Below, piece by piece: positions 35,499 through 46,512 of a DNA stretch of 64,000 nt; positions within the stretch are counted from its first letter, which is position 1; each line of letters begins with the position of its first letter. The DNA is from Cristatella mucedo (taxonomy: Eukaryota; Bryozoa; Phylactolaemata; Cristatellidae), in assembly GCA_009760855.2 (NCBI GenBank), contig WPIO01000007.1, forward strand, positions 5,984,501 through 6,048,500. The letters run 5' to 3'. The notes beneath the pieces are model-generated. The model was given only the letters and a program-made list of their open reading frames with translations, did no database searches and was not told the origin of the DNA. The position numbers and the translations under genes are program-made.

Positions 35499-35622
35499 AA
35501 GATGGCAGCAAACTTTCTTAGACGGAATGATGATAAAACCACTTTAATAGTAATGGGCAAGCCAAGCGTGATTCAAAAATCGGAAAGGCTATCGCTCAAA
35601 ATCCAGCAAATAGACTTTTTTC
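35499..35622 (+). mobile_element. short LINE-A internal fragment
   Basis: The translation MAANFLRRNDDKTTLIVMGK then PSVIQKSERLSLKI matches the LINE-A segment after the YADD motif. Neither end of the element is present, so it is a deletion remnant, not a new insertion. Confidence 0.7.
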
Positions 35623-37640
35623 TTAAACAGGCTTGATCGTCATCGTGCTAGTTCAGTTCCATTTTGTTGCCGAGGGACGTGTAAAAAAAAGAGGTTTTGT
35701 CAAACTTCAGGTGGCCATTCAGGTATCATTCCTGGTCAGCACTTGGGAAATTTCAGTAGATTCCTATACTTCTTCTTCTTCTTCTTCTTCTTCTCTTGTT
35801 TTAGCACTTGCATGTCACCGTGGTGGTCCAAATGGTGACTGTCTTAGTCTTCACAGGGCGAAGCTTCTTTTCTCATGAAGCTTCCACCTAGCACAGTGCT
35901 TGTTTCTTCAGTGTTGTCATACTTTCCACTTTCACTCTTTTCTTTCTCTTCCCCCTGCATCATCATCGTCATCGTCTCCGTCCTGCTTGCTTGCTTGCTT
36001 GCTTTTCAAACTGTTCTTTCTTGTTTCTTCTGTAATTGTCAACATTTTTCTGGTGTTTTTTCCGCGTCTTCACTGTTCTTCAGCTTTCTCATCGTCAGGA
36101 AACCTTGTATTACCTGCTAGAATTGCTTGCCCCTTTCACCTACTCAAGTTTTCGTTTTCTGTGCTGGGCACCGCTGGCCTGTTTGCCTCCCATGTCTTCT
36201 GAAAATCAACTGGGGTGACCAAAAATGTACGACAGTATACAGTAGCCATAGTGAAAATGCAGTTCAGAGAGGCTGGTCTGGAGTAACACTGACCTTCACA
36301 CCGTTGATAGCATCTCCGGAGGAAGAGGTTGAGCCTGAAGGTAGCTTGACGAAAAGACTTGGGAAGATTTGAAGTGCCGACGTCGTCTACATGCTGGCGC
36401 CACGAGGCTCAATGCAACAGTGTCTCTAAGTGGGATAAGATCTCAAATAAACGCTCACACTAATCACTTTTTCAAACTTTCTATTTTGGCGAAGAACATT
36501 CGAAGTGAGCAGCAGACAATATCCTGTCAAAAATACTGCGGATTGGATGAGTTCTGGTGTCAGTGCGAGGCTGGCACAGCCAGCCCAGCCTAGCTTGGTC
36601 TTAGTATGTAAACGTGCTTAACTAGCTCAGCCAGCAATAGTCAAGTCCATTGAAACAAGGACTTGCTTTAAATAAAAATAAATACGCACAAACAATGCAT
36701 TTTGTTTATGATGACCCCTTGTCCTTGGCGCCCGGTAATATCTGAACTTGCCTTGCCCGCCCACACCTTGCTACGCCACCGGTCAGCCTCTTTCCCTCTC
36801 GTAAAGTCACTGGCCCCATCAAATTGCCAGACCATAAATCCACATTACGGCTGGGCAATAACCGGACGTCCATAGGGCAATAGCCCAAATCAAAGAACCA
36901 TTACGCAGCCAAAGCACGAGTAACACATACTCAGCCATGCACTAATATACTAAAGTTCTTCAATGGATGGGGCCGCAAGCCTATATCAAAGCACGGACAA
37001 CAAAAACGCCAAGGCACGCGCGCCCCGGTTGAGGGAGGTAGCTGGAGCGGTGCTACCTATTTTGGCAGCACGGTAGTGCGGCGGAGGCGGCGGCAGCAGC
37101 AGCAAGTCTTTCCCGTCATGGCGGCTGCTGCCCGGTTCTGCTGCGACCACTTCGAGCCGCACGCCCGCTGGCAGGCCGCAGCCCGAGAAGCGACGACGCA
37201 CTGGAGCGACGCGAGACCGACAGCCGACGGCGGCCACGTTTCACGAAAAGTCACTCGTCTTTAGGTTTCTAGAGCAGCGCGCGAAGCTACGGCCCCTCAG
37301 TGATCGAACGCTCCAAGGCGAGCGGGCGGCGCGCCGCCGCCGTGGCCGCTCTCCGTCGACGCCGCAGCAGGCCAGCGTGGGTCCGCTTTGCGAGTCGGTC
37401 ACGCGTGTAGGTTCCTCACGGTTCTAGAGGCGCCGCCGCAGCCGGATGGTGGCTGGTGTCTCGTGGTCCGCGGCTCTCGCTTGGTCGTCGCACGCTCGCT
37501 CGGCGTCGTCTCGTCCTTCTCGACGCTTGGCGGCAGATATTGAGGCGCTGGACTTCCGCCCAGGCCCAGTGGGCAACGAGCTGAGCCTATCGCTCAGCCG
37601 ATACGAACGATCGGCGCTCGCCGACCGTCGCTCGTGCTCA
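35623..37640. other. no gene recognised; pyrimidine-rich part and CpG island upstream of the GPCR
   Basis: 35765-36080 is rich in CTT and CT runs, including (CTT)n at 35769-35795. From about 37020 the sequence is CpG-rich and leads up to the GPCR gene; it is the likely promoter and 5' UTR region. An ATG-started frame at 37118-37264 (MAAAARFCCDHFEPHARW and onwards) has no recognised domain. Confidence 0.4.
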
Positions 37641-37645
37641 CCCTA

Positions 37646-37836
37646 AATAATAAATGAATAAATCCAAGCCGATCAAACAGCCTCTTTTGTTGCATGGCGA
37701 CAGAAGAGCCTTTACGGCTATCGCCACCGCTTGCGGTGGCGATACAGGATCGCCCGCTGCAGGAATCGAACCCACGACATCGAGACCGAGGTCGTGAAAG
37801 CAACCGCCTTACCCAGTGTGCGCCATCACGGCTCAC
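37646..37836 (-). mobile_element. tRNA-derived SINE, copy 4, upstream of the GPCR
   Basis: Minus-strand SINE with head GGTGAGCCGTGATGGCGCAC, a perfect B box (complement of 37762-37772) and a perfect 12-bp hairpin (37719-37730 with 37733-37744, two-base loop). The + strand reads GCCTCTTTTGTTGCATGGCG, and the end is TTTATTCATTTATTATT-like on the minus strand. Its right end is 156 bases upstream of the GPCR start codon, and the long open frame of the GPCR runs into its head. The well-kept boxes and hairpin suggest a fairly recent insertion. GCTCACC occurs at both ends and may be a short target-site duplication. Confidence 0.92.
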
Positions 37837-37992
37837 CGACTGCGCTCCTCCGCAGTCCGCATTTCTTCGATCCCGCGCTCGCGCTCGACCGCCGCTTCTC
37901 GCGCGAGCGCATCCGGCGCCGACGGGGCGCCAACGTTGGCCACCGACTCGCGCTCGCTCCATTTCCAGCCGCATTTCCTGCCGCAGTTCGCC

Positions 37993-39217
37993 ATGACGGA
38001 CGGGCCGGGCGGAGAGGGCACTCGGTGGTGGCTGTCGACGTCGCCACCGCCGCCGCCGCCGATGACGACGATGCATCCCGTCTCCGCGTTTGACGAATCC
38101 TCGCCGCAGCTGCTCGTCTGCGACGACTGCAATAACTCGTCGCTGCTGCTGCTGCGCGACGACATCTGCCTGGTCCTGCAGCGCCGCCGAAGCGAGGACT
38201 ACGGCGGAGCGCGAGCCGCCATCTTGGGCGACCCTGGAGCTTGGGCGTTCTTGGTCATCTTCTCCGCGGCTTGCCTTGTCGGCGTGCTGGGCAACGGGCT
38301 GAGCATATACGTGTTTGCGTTCAAGATCAAGCGCACGCCGGCGACCGCCTTCATTGTGGCGCTCGCCACCGTCGACCTGCTCGTCTGCCTGCTCGTCGTG
38401 CCGCAGCGCTTCGCCGCGCTGCTCCTGGTCGAGATCACCTCCGATGTCGTGTGCAAGGGCGGCGAGTTCCTCTTCTTCCTCGCCATACCCATGTCGTGTT
38501 TCATCCTGCTGGCTATCGCCGTCGAGCGGTTCGTCGCCATATGCCTGTCCAAGGCCAACTGCCTCGCTCCGACCGGCGCGGGCCTGACGCTGGCCGCTAT
38601 CTTCATCGCCAGCGCGGCCATCGCTTCGCCGTCTCTGCTCACCGTGTCGGTGTACTCGCGCGTCGAGACCGTCGGCGGGCCGATCTGGTGCGATTTGGTC
38701 CTCTGCAAGCCCACTTTCGACTACATCAGCAAGACGGACGACTGGGCTTACTGGATGTTTCTCGCCGCCATTTTCATCGTCGCGGCGGTGGTAATTCTCG
38801 CAATATACGCCACGATCTTCGCGCGAGTCCTGCGCGCGAGATCGAAGCTGCTGCGCTGGAAGCCTGGCTGCGGAGTCAGCCGCAACGGCAACGCAGCCGC
38901 ATCGGCGGCGTCGGCGTCGGACCAGGAAGCACCCGCCGTCGAAGAGCAAACAGAGCGCTCGGGCGCCGCTCAATCGCGCACAGAGACCGTCGAGCTGTCG
39001 GATGCGGCCAATGACGGCCGCCGCCGCTCGAAGAGCCCGTCACCGAGGGCTGCATCGACCGCGCCCGCGAATTCGCACGGCAGTGCCGCCGCCACCGGAG
39101 GCGCACCCAATGGCGGCGGGCTCCTGCGTCCCGATGAGTCTGATGAGTCAAGTGGGGCCCTGCTGAGCCGCACGCGGTCGCGCAGGATCGCCGGCCGCGA
39201 GCCGAGCAGCGGTTGCA

Positions 39218-39248
<31 letters not shown>

Positions 39249-39585
39249 AAGCAACGACGGCGGCAGCGGCGGCCACCGACGCGGAGAGGGAGCGGCCCGG
39301 CCGAAGAGCCGGAAGCAGTCGGCGCACCTGAGCACGGCCGTAGCCCTGTGCGTCGTCACCGGCGCCTTCGTAGGCGCCTACGCTCCCGTGCTGGCGATGT
39401 CTCTGACGGGCGGCGTCTGCGAGCTGGACGACGCTCTCGGCAAGTCGGAGTGCAACTGGCTCGGGTGGAACGTGCTGTGGCATTTCTTCCTGCTCAACCA
39501 CGCCGCCAACCCGATCATATATGCGTTCATGAACCCGCGCTTCAAGAAGGCGCTCCGCGAAATGGCGTGCGGCGGCGGCAAGTAG
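37993..39585 (+). CDS. class A (rhodopsin-like) G protein-coupled receptor, orphan, apparently intronless
   Basis: A plasma-membrane receptor expected to signal through heterotrimeric G proteins; the ligand is unknown. I start it at the ATG at 37993 (GCC before ATG); codons upstream are open but have no ATG and run into a SINE. Residues in this 530-aa numbering: N-glycosylation sites N47/N48; TM1 about 83-111 with GN (N101); TM2 with LATVDLL (D128); TM3 with Cys154 and ERF (178-180) for DRY; TM4 198-220 lacking the usual Trp; ECL2 with Cys233 and Cys238; TM5 253-279 lacking the usual Pro; TM6 445-471 with YAP instead of CWxP; TM7 with NPIIY (506-510); a short tail with Cys526. Loop 3 is 165 residues, Ser/Ala/Arg-rich, with a ten-Ala tract coded by pure GCC repeats. 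No aminergic signature (no Asp in the TM3 binding position, no CWxP), so a peptide or lineage-specific orphan receptor is more likely. Confidence 0.93.
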
Positions 39586-40386
39586 GCGCCTGCGGCGGCG
39601 GCGGGCGGCAAAAGCGGCGGCGACGGCGACGGCAGCAGATTCGCCGCGAACGCCGAACGGAGCGCGGCGACGGCGCGCGTCGGCCGCAGCGCCTCCATTG
39701 CCGACGTCCTCGCAGCTGCTGCGAGCACCCCCTCCCGTCTGCGATCGCCTGCGATCGGCCGATCAGGCGACGCGAGTGACGAGGCTAGGTCTAGAGCGTC
39801 AACTAATGGCGACGCGCAGAAGTCCGCGAGCGCTTTCTGGCAACCATTCGGCTGCCGGGTTGACCGTCTGCGGCGATCGCAAGCCGCTGCGACACAGGTT
39901 CAGACGAGGCGGCTCCGGGCAGCCGCTGGCCAGCTCCCTGAGAGCTTGCTTTTATTTAAGCAAAGCTCCATCTGAAACGACTGCGGGCTGCTTGGCGACG
40001 AATGGCCTTCGCTCCATGCAGCCGTCCCCGCTCGAAGATAGGAAACCGTTCCATCGCCGGGGTGGTTGAGTAAACGTCCAGTGTAACGTCGTGCCACGGT
40101 CGCGAATTCGTTCGGCCAAGAGAGGCCAGCAACGAGCGCGATACGAGCGAGCGTGAGCCATGAGCGAGAGAGCTCCGTGGCTGCTCTCCGCGGCTGCTCT
40201 CCGTGCCAAGGATTCGCAAAAGTCTTGCTCAACATTTCCTGACGATGTGCCACCAGCCTCAGTCTGACTATTGGCACCTGCATCAATATAAGCGTGGGTG
40301 CCGTGCCGAGCTGTGCTGGCGCTCTACCGCGCGGAGACCGAGCGGTCTGGAGGATTAGCTCAGCAGAGCAGCCGCATTGTTCTGGT

Positions 40387-40392
40387 AATAAA
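40387..40392 (+). terminator. candidate polyadenylation signal of the GPCR gene
   Basis: AATAAA, the first such hexamer after the GPCR stop codon, would give a 3' UTR of about 800 bases. No independent support. Confidence 0.4.
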
Positions 40393-40579
40393 GAGAGATG
40401 GTTTGACTGACATGCTAAAACAATAACTCGGCTTATTTCATTTCGCATACAACTTACCCTCGGCACTCGCTCTTTTCTCTCTCTCTCTCTCCACCTATTG
40501 TCGGTCTAGTCACTCGATATATTTTCCATGTTTTCCATTTTTTCTTACTCTCCCTCCCTCTTGATCTCTCTCCTCTCTC

Positions 40580-40586
<7 letters not shown>

Positions 40587-40640
<54 letters not shown>
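40587..40640. repeat. (CT)n microsatellite
   Basis: About 27 pure CT units preceded by imperfect CTCTCC repeats from about 40565. Confidence 0.95.
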
Positions 40641-40643
<3 letters not shown>

Positions 40644-40904
40644 ACTCTTTCTCGCACACACTTACTGTTTCTCTCACTCTCTTAAACTGCCACCCAAGCT
40701 TATACTGGGGTTGCCCCCTCGCAGTACGTCGATTTGTTTTGCGGCGAAAATGCTACTGCTAGTTACTCGAGTACTGAACCTCACAGCTCAAAATCCACGA
40801 TTCTAATAGTGGGCAAGCGGGAGACTACCCACCCTGTGAAGAGGTCTCCCACAGTGTTATCTATCAAATCCGCCTACCTATTTACCTATGGCTACTCAAG
40901 TGGA

Positions 40905-42612
40905 TTCATTGTTTAGCCCGGGTCATGTCCAGCACCTTTCAAAAAGGCTTTAGTCAGGCCACTACTCAAGAAAGCGACACTAGAACAAGAGAACTTGAGA
41001 ATCTACGGCCCTTCCCCCTTCTACCGTTTCTATCAAAGACACTGATCGACTACAACGAGTCGTGGCAGACCAGCTAAACTCATATATTGAAACTTAAAAC
41101 CTTTCTTGCAAGTTCCGGTCTGGTTTAAGAGCCAATCACTCCACAGTCAGCATTGCTTCGGGTGTATAAACGGTCTACTTAAGCATGCAGACATGGGTAG
41201 AGTCTCCCTGGTTGTTTTTTCGATATTTCGGCAGCTTTTGATACTATCGATCACAAAGTTCTTCTAGAGTGCCTCTCATCTCGCCTGGGCATCACTGGCA
41301 CGGCTCTGCAATGGTTTGGGTCCTATCTCAGTGGGAGACCCCAGGGGATTGACGTGAATGGACGAAGATCATCCGAAGAACCTCTGAAGTATGGGGTACC
41401 TCAGGACTTTGAGCTTGGTCCCGTTCTTATTGCACTTTATACTCTCCCTCTTGTCGATTTGATAGCCGGGCACAATCTAGGCTTTCACTCTGTGCAGATG
41501 ACACTCAGTTGTACCTTTGCTTTGATCCCCTAACCTTCGAGCACATCGATTTTTTTCAACACCCTTGCTGCATGTATTTTTATTTGCGTACATTATTTGC
41601 GCAAAATCGCCCACGGATGCTAGCAAACTTTCTTAAATTGAATCATAATAAAACCAACTTACTAGTTATGGAAAAACCAAGTGGGATTTAGAAATTGGAA
41701 AAGTTAACGTTCACAATCGGCTCTGCTAGCATACGTCCTATTTAATCTGCACGAAATCTAGGCGTCCTGTTCTAAAGTGACCTTTCATTAGACGACCCTA
41801 TCGGCTCCACAGACAAGTCTGCCTACTTTCAGCTACATATTGCTAAAATTCAGGTTTTCTTAGACAGGGATACATTATCTAAGTTGGTTCATGCATCTGT
41901 GACATCCCGTCTTGACTTCTGTAACTCACTGCTTGCTGGTCTACCGGCCTCTGCAATCAGGCGCTTACAGCAGGCGAAAAACTCTGCAGCTAGGCTTGTC
42001 TGTCGTGAGCGATACAGTTGCCACATCACACCATTTCTCGCCAGCTTACATTGGCTCCCAGTCAAGCAACGCATCAACTTCACGGTTGTATCACTCACTT
42101 TTAGGTTCCTTCTTTTTTTGGTTCTACCCTACCAATCAGATCTACTCCCGCACCATTCTAAGCACAGTACCACCCGCTTTTCGGAATCGAATCGTTTACC
42201 TATGCCTCATACGAACCTCAGTTCTTTTGGAGACCGTGCTTTTAGTTCGTATGCTGCCAAAGCCTGAAACTCACTTCCGACTTACGTCACGACATCTCCT
42301 GATTTGACCACATTTAAAAAGAAAGTTAAAACGCATCTATTTATCACCGCATTTAGTGGGTCCATATGATTTGTCCTTTGCGCACTTATGCCTGCTGACG
42401 CTGTGCATGGTGCCGCTAACAACATTTGCAGCTGACCCTGTGCATGTCATCCTTGACCATGTTATTCTTGTTGTTTATAGAGCAACCTGCTACTAACCAA
42501 GCGATTATGCTTTCTTTGCAGCAAATGTAAAGTGCCTAGGAAGAGGTTTTATTGTATTGGATTGTGTTCTTTGATAGTGCTTTATCAAATGCATCATTAT
42601 TATTATTATTTA
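40905..42612 (+). mobile_element. LINE-A copy from upstream of the reverse transcriptase to the tail
   Basis: Frameshifted but continuous. It has KKALVRPLLKKAT-like sequence at about 40955, a degraded reverse transcriptase block around AAFDTIDHKVLLECLSSRLG (41230-41300), LQWFGSYLSGRPQGIDVNG, a LADDTQLYLCFDP-like catalytic region near 41495, and SVTSRLDFCNSLLAGLPASA onwards. It ends in the 3' UTR, a decayed terminal stem and ATT repeats. Inactive. Confidence 0.85.
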
Positions 42613-43225
42613 GAGCAATATATATCTTAAACATCGTCATAAATAGAAGATAATCAAGGATAATTGTCGATAGTTCACGATAATTGCAGCGGCTAGATGC
42701 AGCCAATGCTGAATGGCGGTGGAAGCTGCGTAGATTCTGCTCGATTGCAGCGCTGCAAGCTTTGCTGACTGGAGCTTTCGCGGCAGATTCCGTTTAATAA
42801 TGTGCTGGCGGTGCGATTGTGAACGAGCCGTCGGATTAACATCATCCGAATAAATTTGGCAAAACCTAGTTAAATGGTTCCGTCGCAGGCATCGTTTGCG
42901 CCAGAGGCGGGCCTTCGCTCATCCTGCTAGAGATGAAACCAGAGCCATTGCTGTAAGACATGCCGTAAACTAAAAATAGTCCACATATAATTAAAAATCT
43001 ATGAGAGAAAATGGTCACTTTTCAATGACATTTTAATTCGTCTTATAAAGTTCTTTGTCACCCCCAGAGCATACCGCGGCTACCGCGAACGCTGACGCAG
43101 CTCAACTCGAGGTCTTGTTAATACTCCATTATTCTATAAAAGTACTGCAGTTTTCTCCTACGTTACCATCGTCATGGGGACGAATAGCTATTTGATGATC
43201 TGATCCTTACAAAATCCTGTCTTAT

Positions 43226-43264
43226 GTCTGGGAATCTCTGAGGGCGCTTTATCAAGTGTATTAC

Positions 43265-43297
<33 letters not shown>
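43226..43297 (+). mobile_element. LINE-A tail-only insertion
   Basis: Only the 3' arm (TCTCTGAGGGCGCTTTATCA) and a long ATT run are present, so less than 40 bases of element precede the tail. Confidence 0.75.
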
Positions 43298-43572
43298 AGG
43301 AGCTATTCTGAAGTCACCTGCCGTATGAGCCGTAACGTTTTAGGCATTCTCTTTGTGCTTTTTCTAATATGACGTTGCTGCTAGCGTTGCCTGCAGTATA
43401 GCGAGCGCTGCGTCGTCAGGGCAGGCGTTTTGCGAGCTTCAGCTCTATGCGTATTACATGCACTGTGCCGCTACCCAAGCTCGCGAAGTTTGCGCAGAAA
43501 TAGCGCTTGAGTCAAGTTCTGCATCGATTATTTATTTTTTGTTCGTGTTTTGTTTTTCCCATATCGTCGACA

Positions 43573-43755
43573 ATGGCTGAACTTACGTCGCTACGCGGTG
43601 CTGTTCTTCGCAGCCAGTGCATTACGCTAGCTAAGGCAGACATACCGTCCGATACGCCAGAGCCGAGATTGGACTCTGCATCAGGGAATGCTAATAATAG
43701 GCTCAAAAAATCTGGTATGGAAGATAAATTAACAGCGCTAGCCTCTATGCCATAG
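43573..43755 (+). pseudogene. possible retrotransposon gag N-terminus
   Basis: An ATG-started 60-codon frame begins MAELTSLRGAVLRSQCITLA. This resembles the start of gag proteins of BEL/Pao and gypsy elements (a short Lys/Arg-rich helix with LRGxxR). No further gag, LTR or pol sequence was seen nearby. A small host gene exon is the alternative. Confidence 0.25.
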
Positions 43756-44754
43756 CAAAGATATGAAATTGGAGACGTTCCCAGCCGGCATAAGTTGACT
43801 CGCCCAAAGAACTTGCTTACCGAAGTTTTGAATCGGCTGCCTCAACAGGGCGCTTAGCTGACAGTTTTGCAGTTAGTTTATGCCAACACGGCCGCTAAGC
43901 AAAACGAGCTAGGGGTTCGCGTCACGTGACTGCGGATAGATCGACTAGCACCTCCAAACAGCGTCAGAAGAGCGTCATGGAAGAGCCAAAATGGGGAGGG
44001 AAATAGGTCTCTACATCTTAAAGAGCTGAATAAAAGAAATGAAAATGAGCATAGCCACGCTTATATGTTCGTTTCTTGACTTTCGCAGGCAAGTCGCAAG
44101 ACGAGCCGAGCCGTCGCCTGAAGGATTCGCACACCAGCTACTGCTCTCCACCAAATGGGGAGAGAGAGAGAGAGAAAAAAAGCGGTGTAACTTGCATCCG
44201 TCTGCAGCCGGCTCGGCTTGCTCTGGCCATGCGTCCTTGCTTGGAGTGGCGGAAGGTCAGGGTCAGTGACGAGCGACGCCGGGCGAACCGCCAGTTTGTG
44301 ATGCTATTTTAAGTAAAGTGAAGATTGTTTTATTCATCATACATATTTACACAGTGGCAGACAAGCCTAAGCGGCTTGCGCTCTTGCGCCGTGTGCTCGA
44401 ACCCCTCGACTCGGGTCGTGATAAGTGTACGTGCCTTGTGCCTTGCTCCTCAAATCTGCTCGGACTTATGTCTTCTAAGCCTGGTCAATGAAAACAAACA
44501 AAAAGAGGAAAAGTTCGTTATGATGATGATGATTGTTATTATTATTATTATCATTATTATTACTTGACGGAAACCTGTGCCCACCAAAAGTCAAAACGAG
44601 CATCGTCGGTACATTATAGGCAGCCACTGCTTTAGTCCCTAGCATCATTCCATGTATTCAATGACTGTCTCTTGCGAGAACCGAGATGCACGATAGGGGC
44701 TTTTTTGAATAAATAAAAAACTATCTGGGTTGTAGCGCCTGGACAAAAGCCGTA

Positions 44755-45443
44755 TCTCGACGTCTGTAACACACTGCTTGCTTGTCTACCGGCATGTGCA
44801 ATCAGGCACTTACAGCCGATGCAAGACTCTGCAGATATGCTTATCTATCGTGAGCATAACAGGTGCCTCATCGCACCACTACTTGCCGACCTGGACTGGC
44901 TGCCAGTCAAGCAATGCATCGACTTCAAGGTTTTGTCGCTCACTTTTAAGTCCCTTCATTATTTGGCTCCAGCCCACCAATCAGATCTACTCCCGCAACA
45001 GGCTAAGCATCGTATCACCAACTTTTCTGAATGTAACTTTTTACCCATACTTTGTACAAATCTCAAATCGTATGGAGACCGTACCTTTCGTTGGTATGCT
45101 CCCAAACCTTGGAACTCACTTCCGACTTGCTTCACCACATCTTCTGAATTTTCTACATTTAAAAAGAAACTAAAAACGTATCTATTTATCACAGCCTTTG
45201 GTGGATCCTTGTGATTTTTCCTTTATGCGCGTAGGCATGGTGACATTTTGCATGCTGCCTGCCACTAACCACACTTGCATGCTGACCCTATGCACGTCAC
45301 CCCTAACCATGTTATTTTTGTTGTTTATTGAGTATGCTAATACTAACCATTTGATCGTGCTTCCTTTGCAGCAAATGTAAAGCTCCTAGAAGAAGACTGA
45401 GATCTCTGAAGGCGTTTTATCAAGTGCATCATTGTTATTATTC
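44755..45443 (+). mobile_element. LINE-A 3' part
   Basis: It encodes MLIYREHNRCLIAPLLADLD then WLPVKQCIDFKVLSLTFKSL and continues openly to TSSEFSTFKKKLKTYLFITA in a 131-codon frame. It then has the 3' UTR and a short tail (ATCATTGTTATTATT). One of the better preserved C-terminal regions. Confidence 0.87.
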
Positions 45444-46345
45444 CTCTCGCCAATGTGTTCGCCGAGCATAATCTAGGCTTTCACTTCTATGCAGATAGCA
45501 AGCACACCGTATCTACGCTTTGATCCCTGTCAGACTTCCAGCAGGTCAAGCTCACTCAACTCCATTACTGCATGCGTTGCTGACATCCCCACTTGGATAA
45601 CATCAAACTTTCTCGAATTGAATAACGATCAAACAACTTACTAGTTATGGGCAAACCAATTGATTCTGACCTCGGAACGAGTAAATCTTAAAATTAGATC
45701 TGCGTGCATATCTCCTGTTGAATCTGCGAGGAATCTTTGCGTCCTGTTCTAAACTGACCGTTCACTAGACGACCACATCAAACCCCGCAATCAACTATGT
45801 CTACTTTCAGCGGCCTAACATTGCTAAAATTCAGGTCTGCTTAAGCGGGATACTGCATTAAAATTGACCCGTGCATCTGCGACATCCCATCTCGACTTAA
45901 GTGAGTCTTTGCTTGTAGGTGAGCCGTGATGGCACACTTGGTAAGGCGGTTGCTTTTCATGACCTCGGTCCATCGGTTGTGGGTTCGAATCCTGCCGTGC
46001 ATTATACTTTATCGCCGCTGCAAGCGGTAGTGATAGCTGTAAAGGCTCGTCTGTCTCTATACAAAAGAGGCTGTTAATAAGCTAGTATTTTTTTGTATTT
46101 TTTGTCATCAAAGCATTTAGTGGATCTTTCTGAATCGTCCTTCGTGTGCTTATGCCTGCTTATACTGTGCCTGATGCCACTAACCACATTTGAGTCTGTC
46201 CATGTCACCTCTAACCAAGTTATGCTTGTTGTCAGTGAGCATGCTTCCACTGACTGATCATACTTCGATCATGCTTCCTCTCCAGCAAATGTAAAGTGCC
46301 AAAAAATGAGATTGAGTCCTATGAGGGTGCTGCAACAAATGTATT
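45444..46345 (+). mobile_element. second LINE-A copy, head to tail with the previous one, split by a SINE
   Basis: It begins directly after the previous tail inside the reverse transcriptase (GFHFYADSKHTVSTL-like, a mutated YADD) and runs to about 45915. After the SINE it resumes with the 3' UTR at about 46110 and ends with AAAGTGCC and GGTGC arms. About 350 bases of element are missing at the SINE junction. Confidence 0.8.
45918..46102 (+). mobile_element. tRNA-derived SINE, copy 5
   Basis: Head GGTGAGCCGTGATGGCACAC, then AAGGCGGTTGC, a perfect B box GGTTCGAATCC, the body hairpin around TATCGCCGCTGC-AA-GCGG, CTATACAAAAGAGGCTGTTA and a T-rich end. Inserted in LINE-A. Confidence 0.9.
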
Positions 46346-46427
46346 ACTTTTTTTATATTTTATATAACATGTCTTCGTTCTTAGCGTTAAGCCGTCAATA
46401 AGACAGCCCGAGAGTATTACTTAATAA

Positions 46428-46512
46428 TAGGAATAATAATAATAGTGCGTTTGATATGTCGCCCTCAGAGAACTCAATTTCTTTCTGGGCACTTCACATT
46501 TGCTCAAATTTT
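46428..46512 (-). mobile_element. LINE-A 3' tail fragment, minus strand
   Basis: ATAATAATAAT followed by GCCCTCAGAGAACTCAATTT and GGGCACTT: the LINE-A terminal stem-loop read backwards. Confidence 0.72.

Noticed and set aside
37816-37992. N-terminal extension of the GPCR from the first open codon at 37816
   Set aside because: The first codon is GTG, not ATG, and the region is largely SINE sequence. The ATG at 37993 is used instead.
37594-38973. 459-codon frame on the minus strand across the GPCR
   Set aside because: It is the antisense shadow of a GC-rich coding exon and runs through the SINE; no domain is seen.
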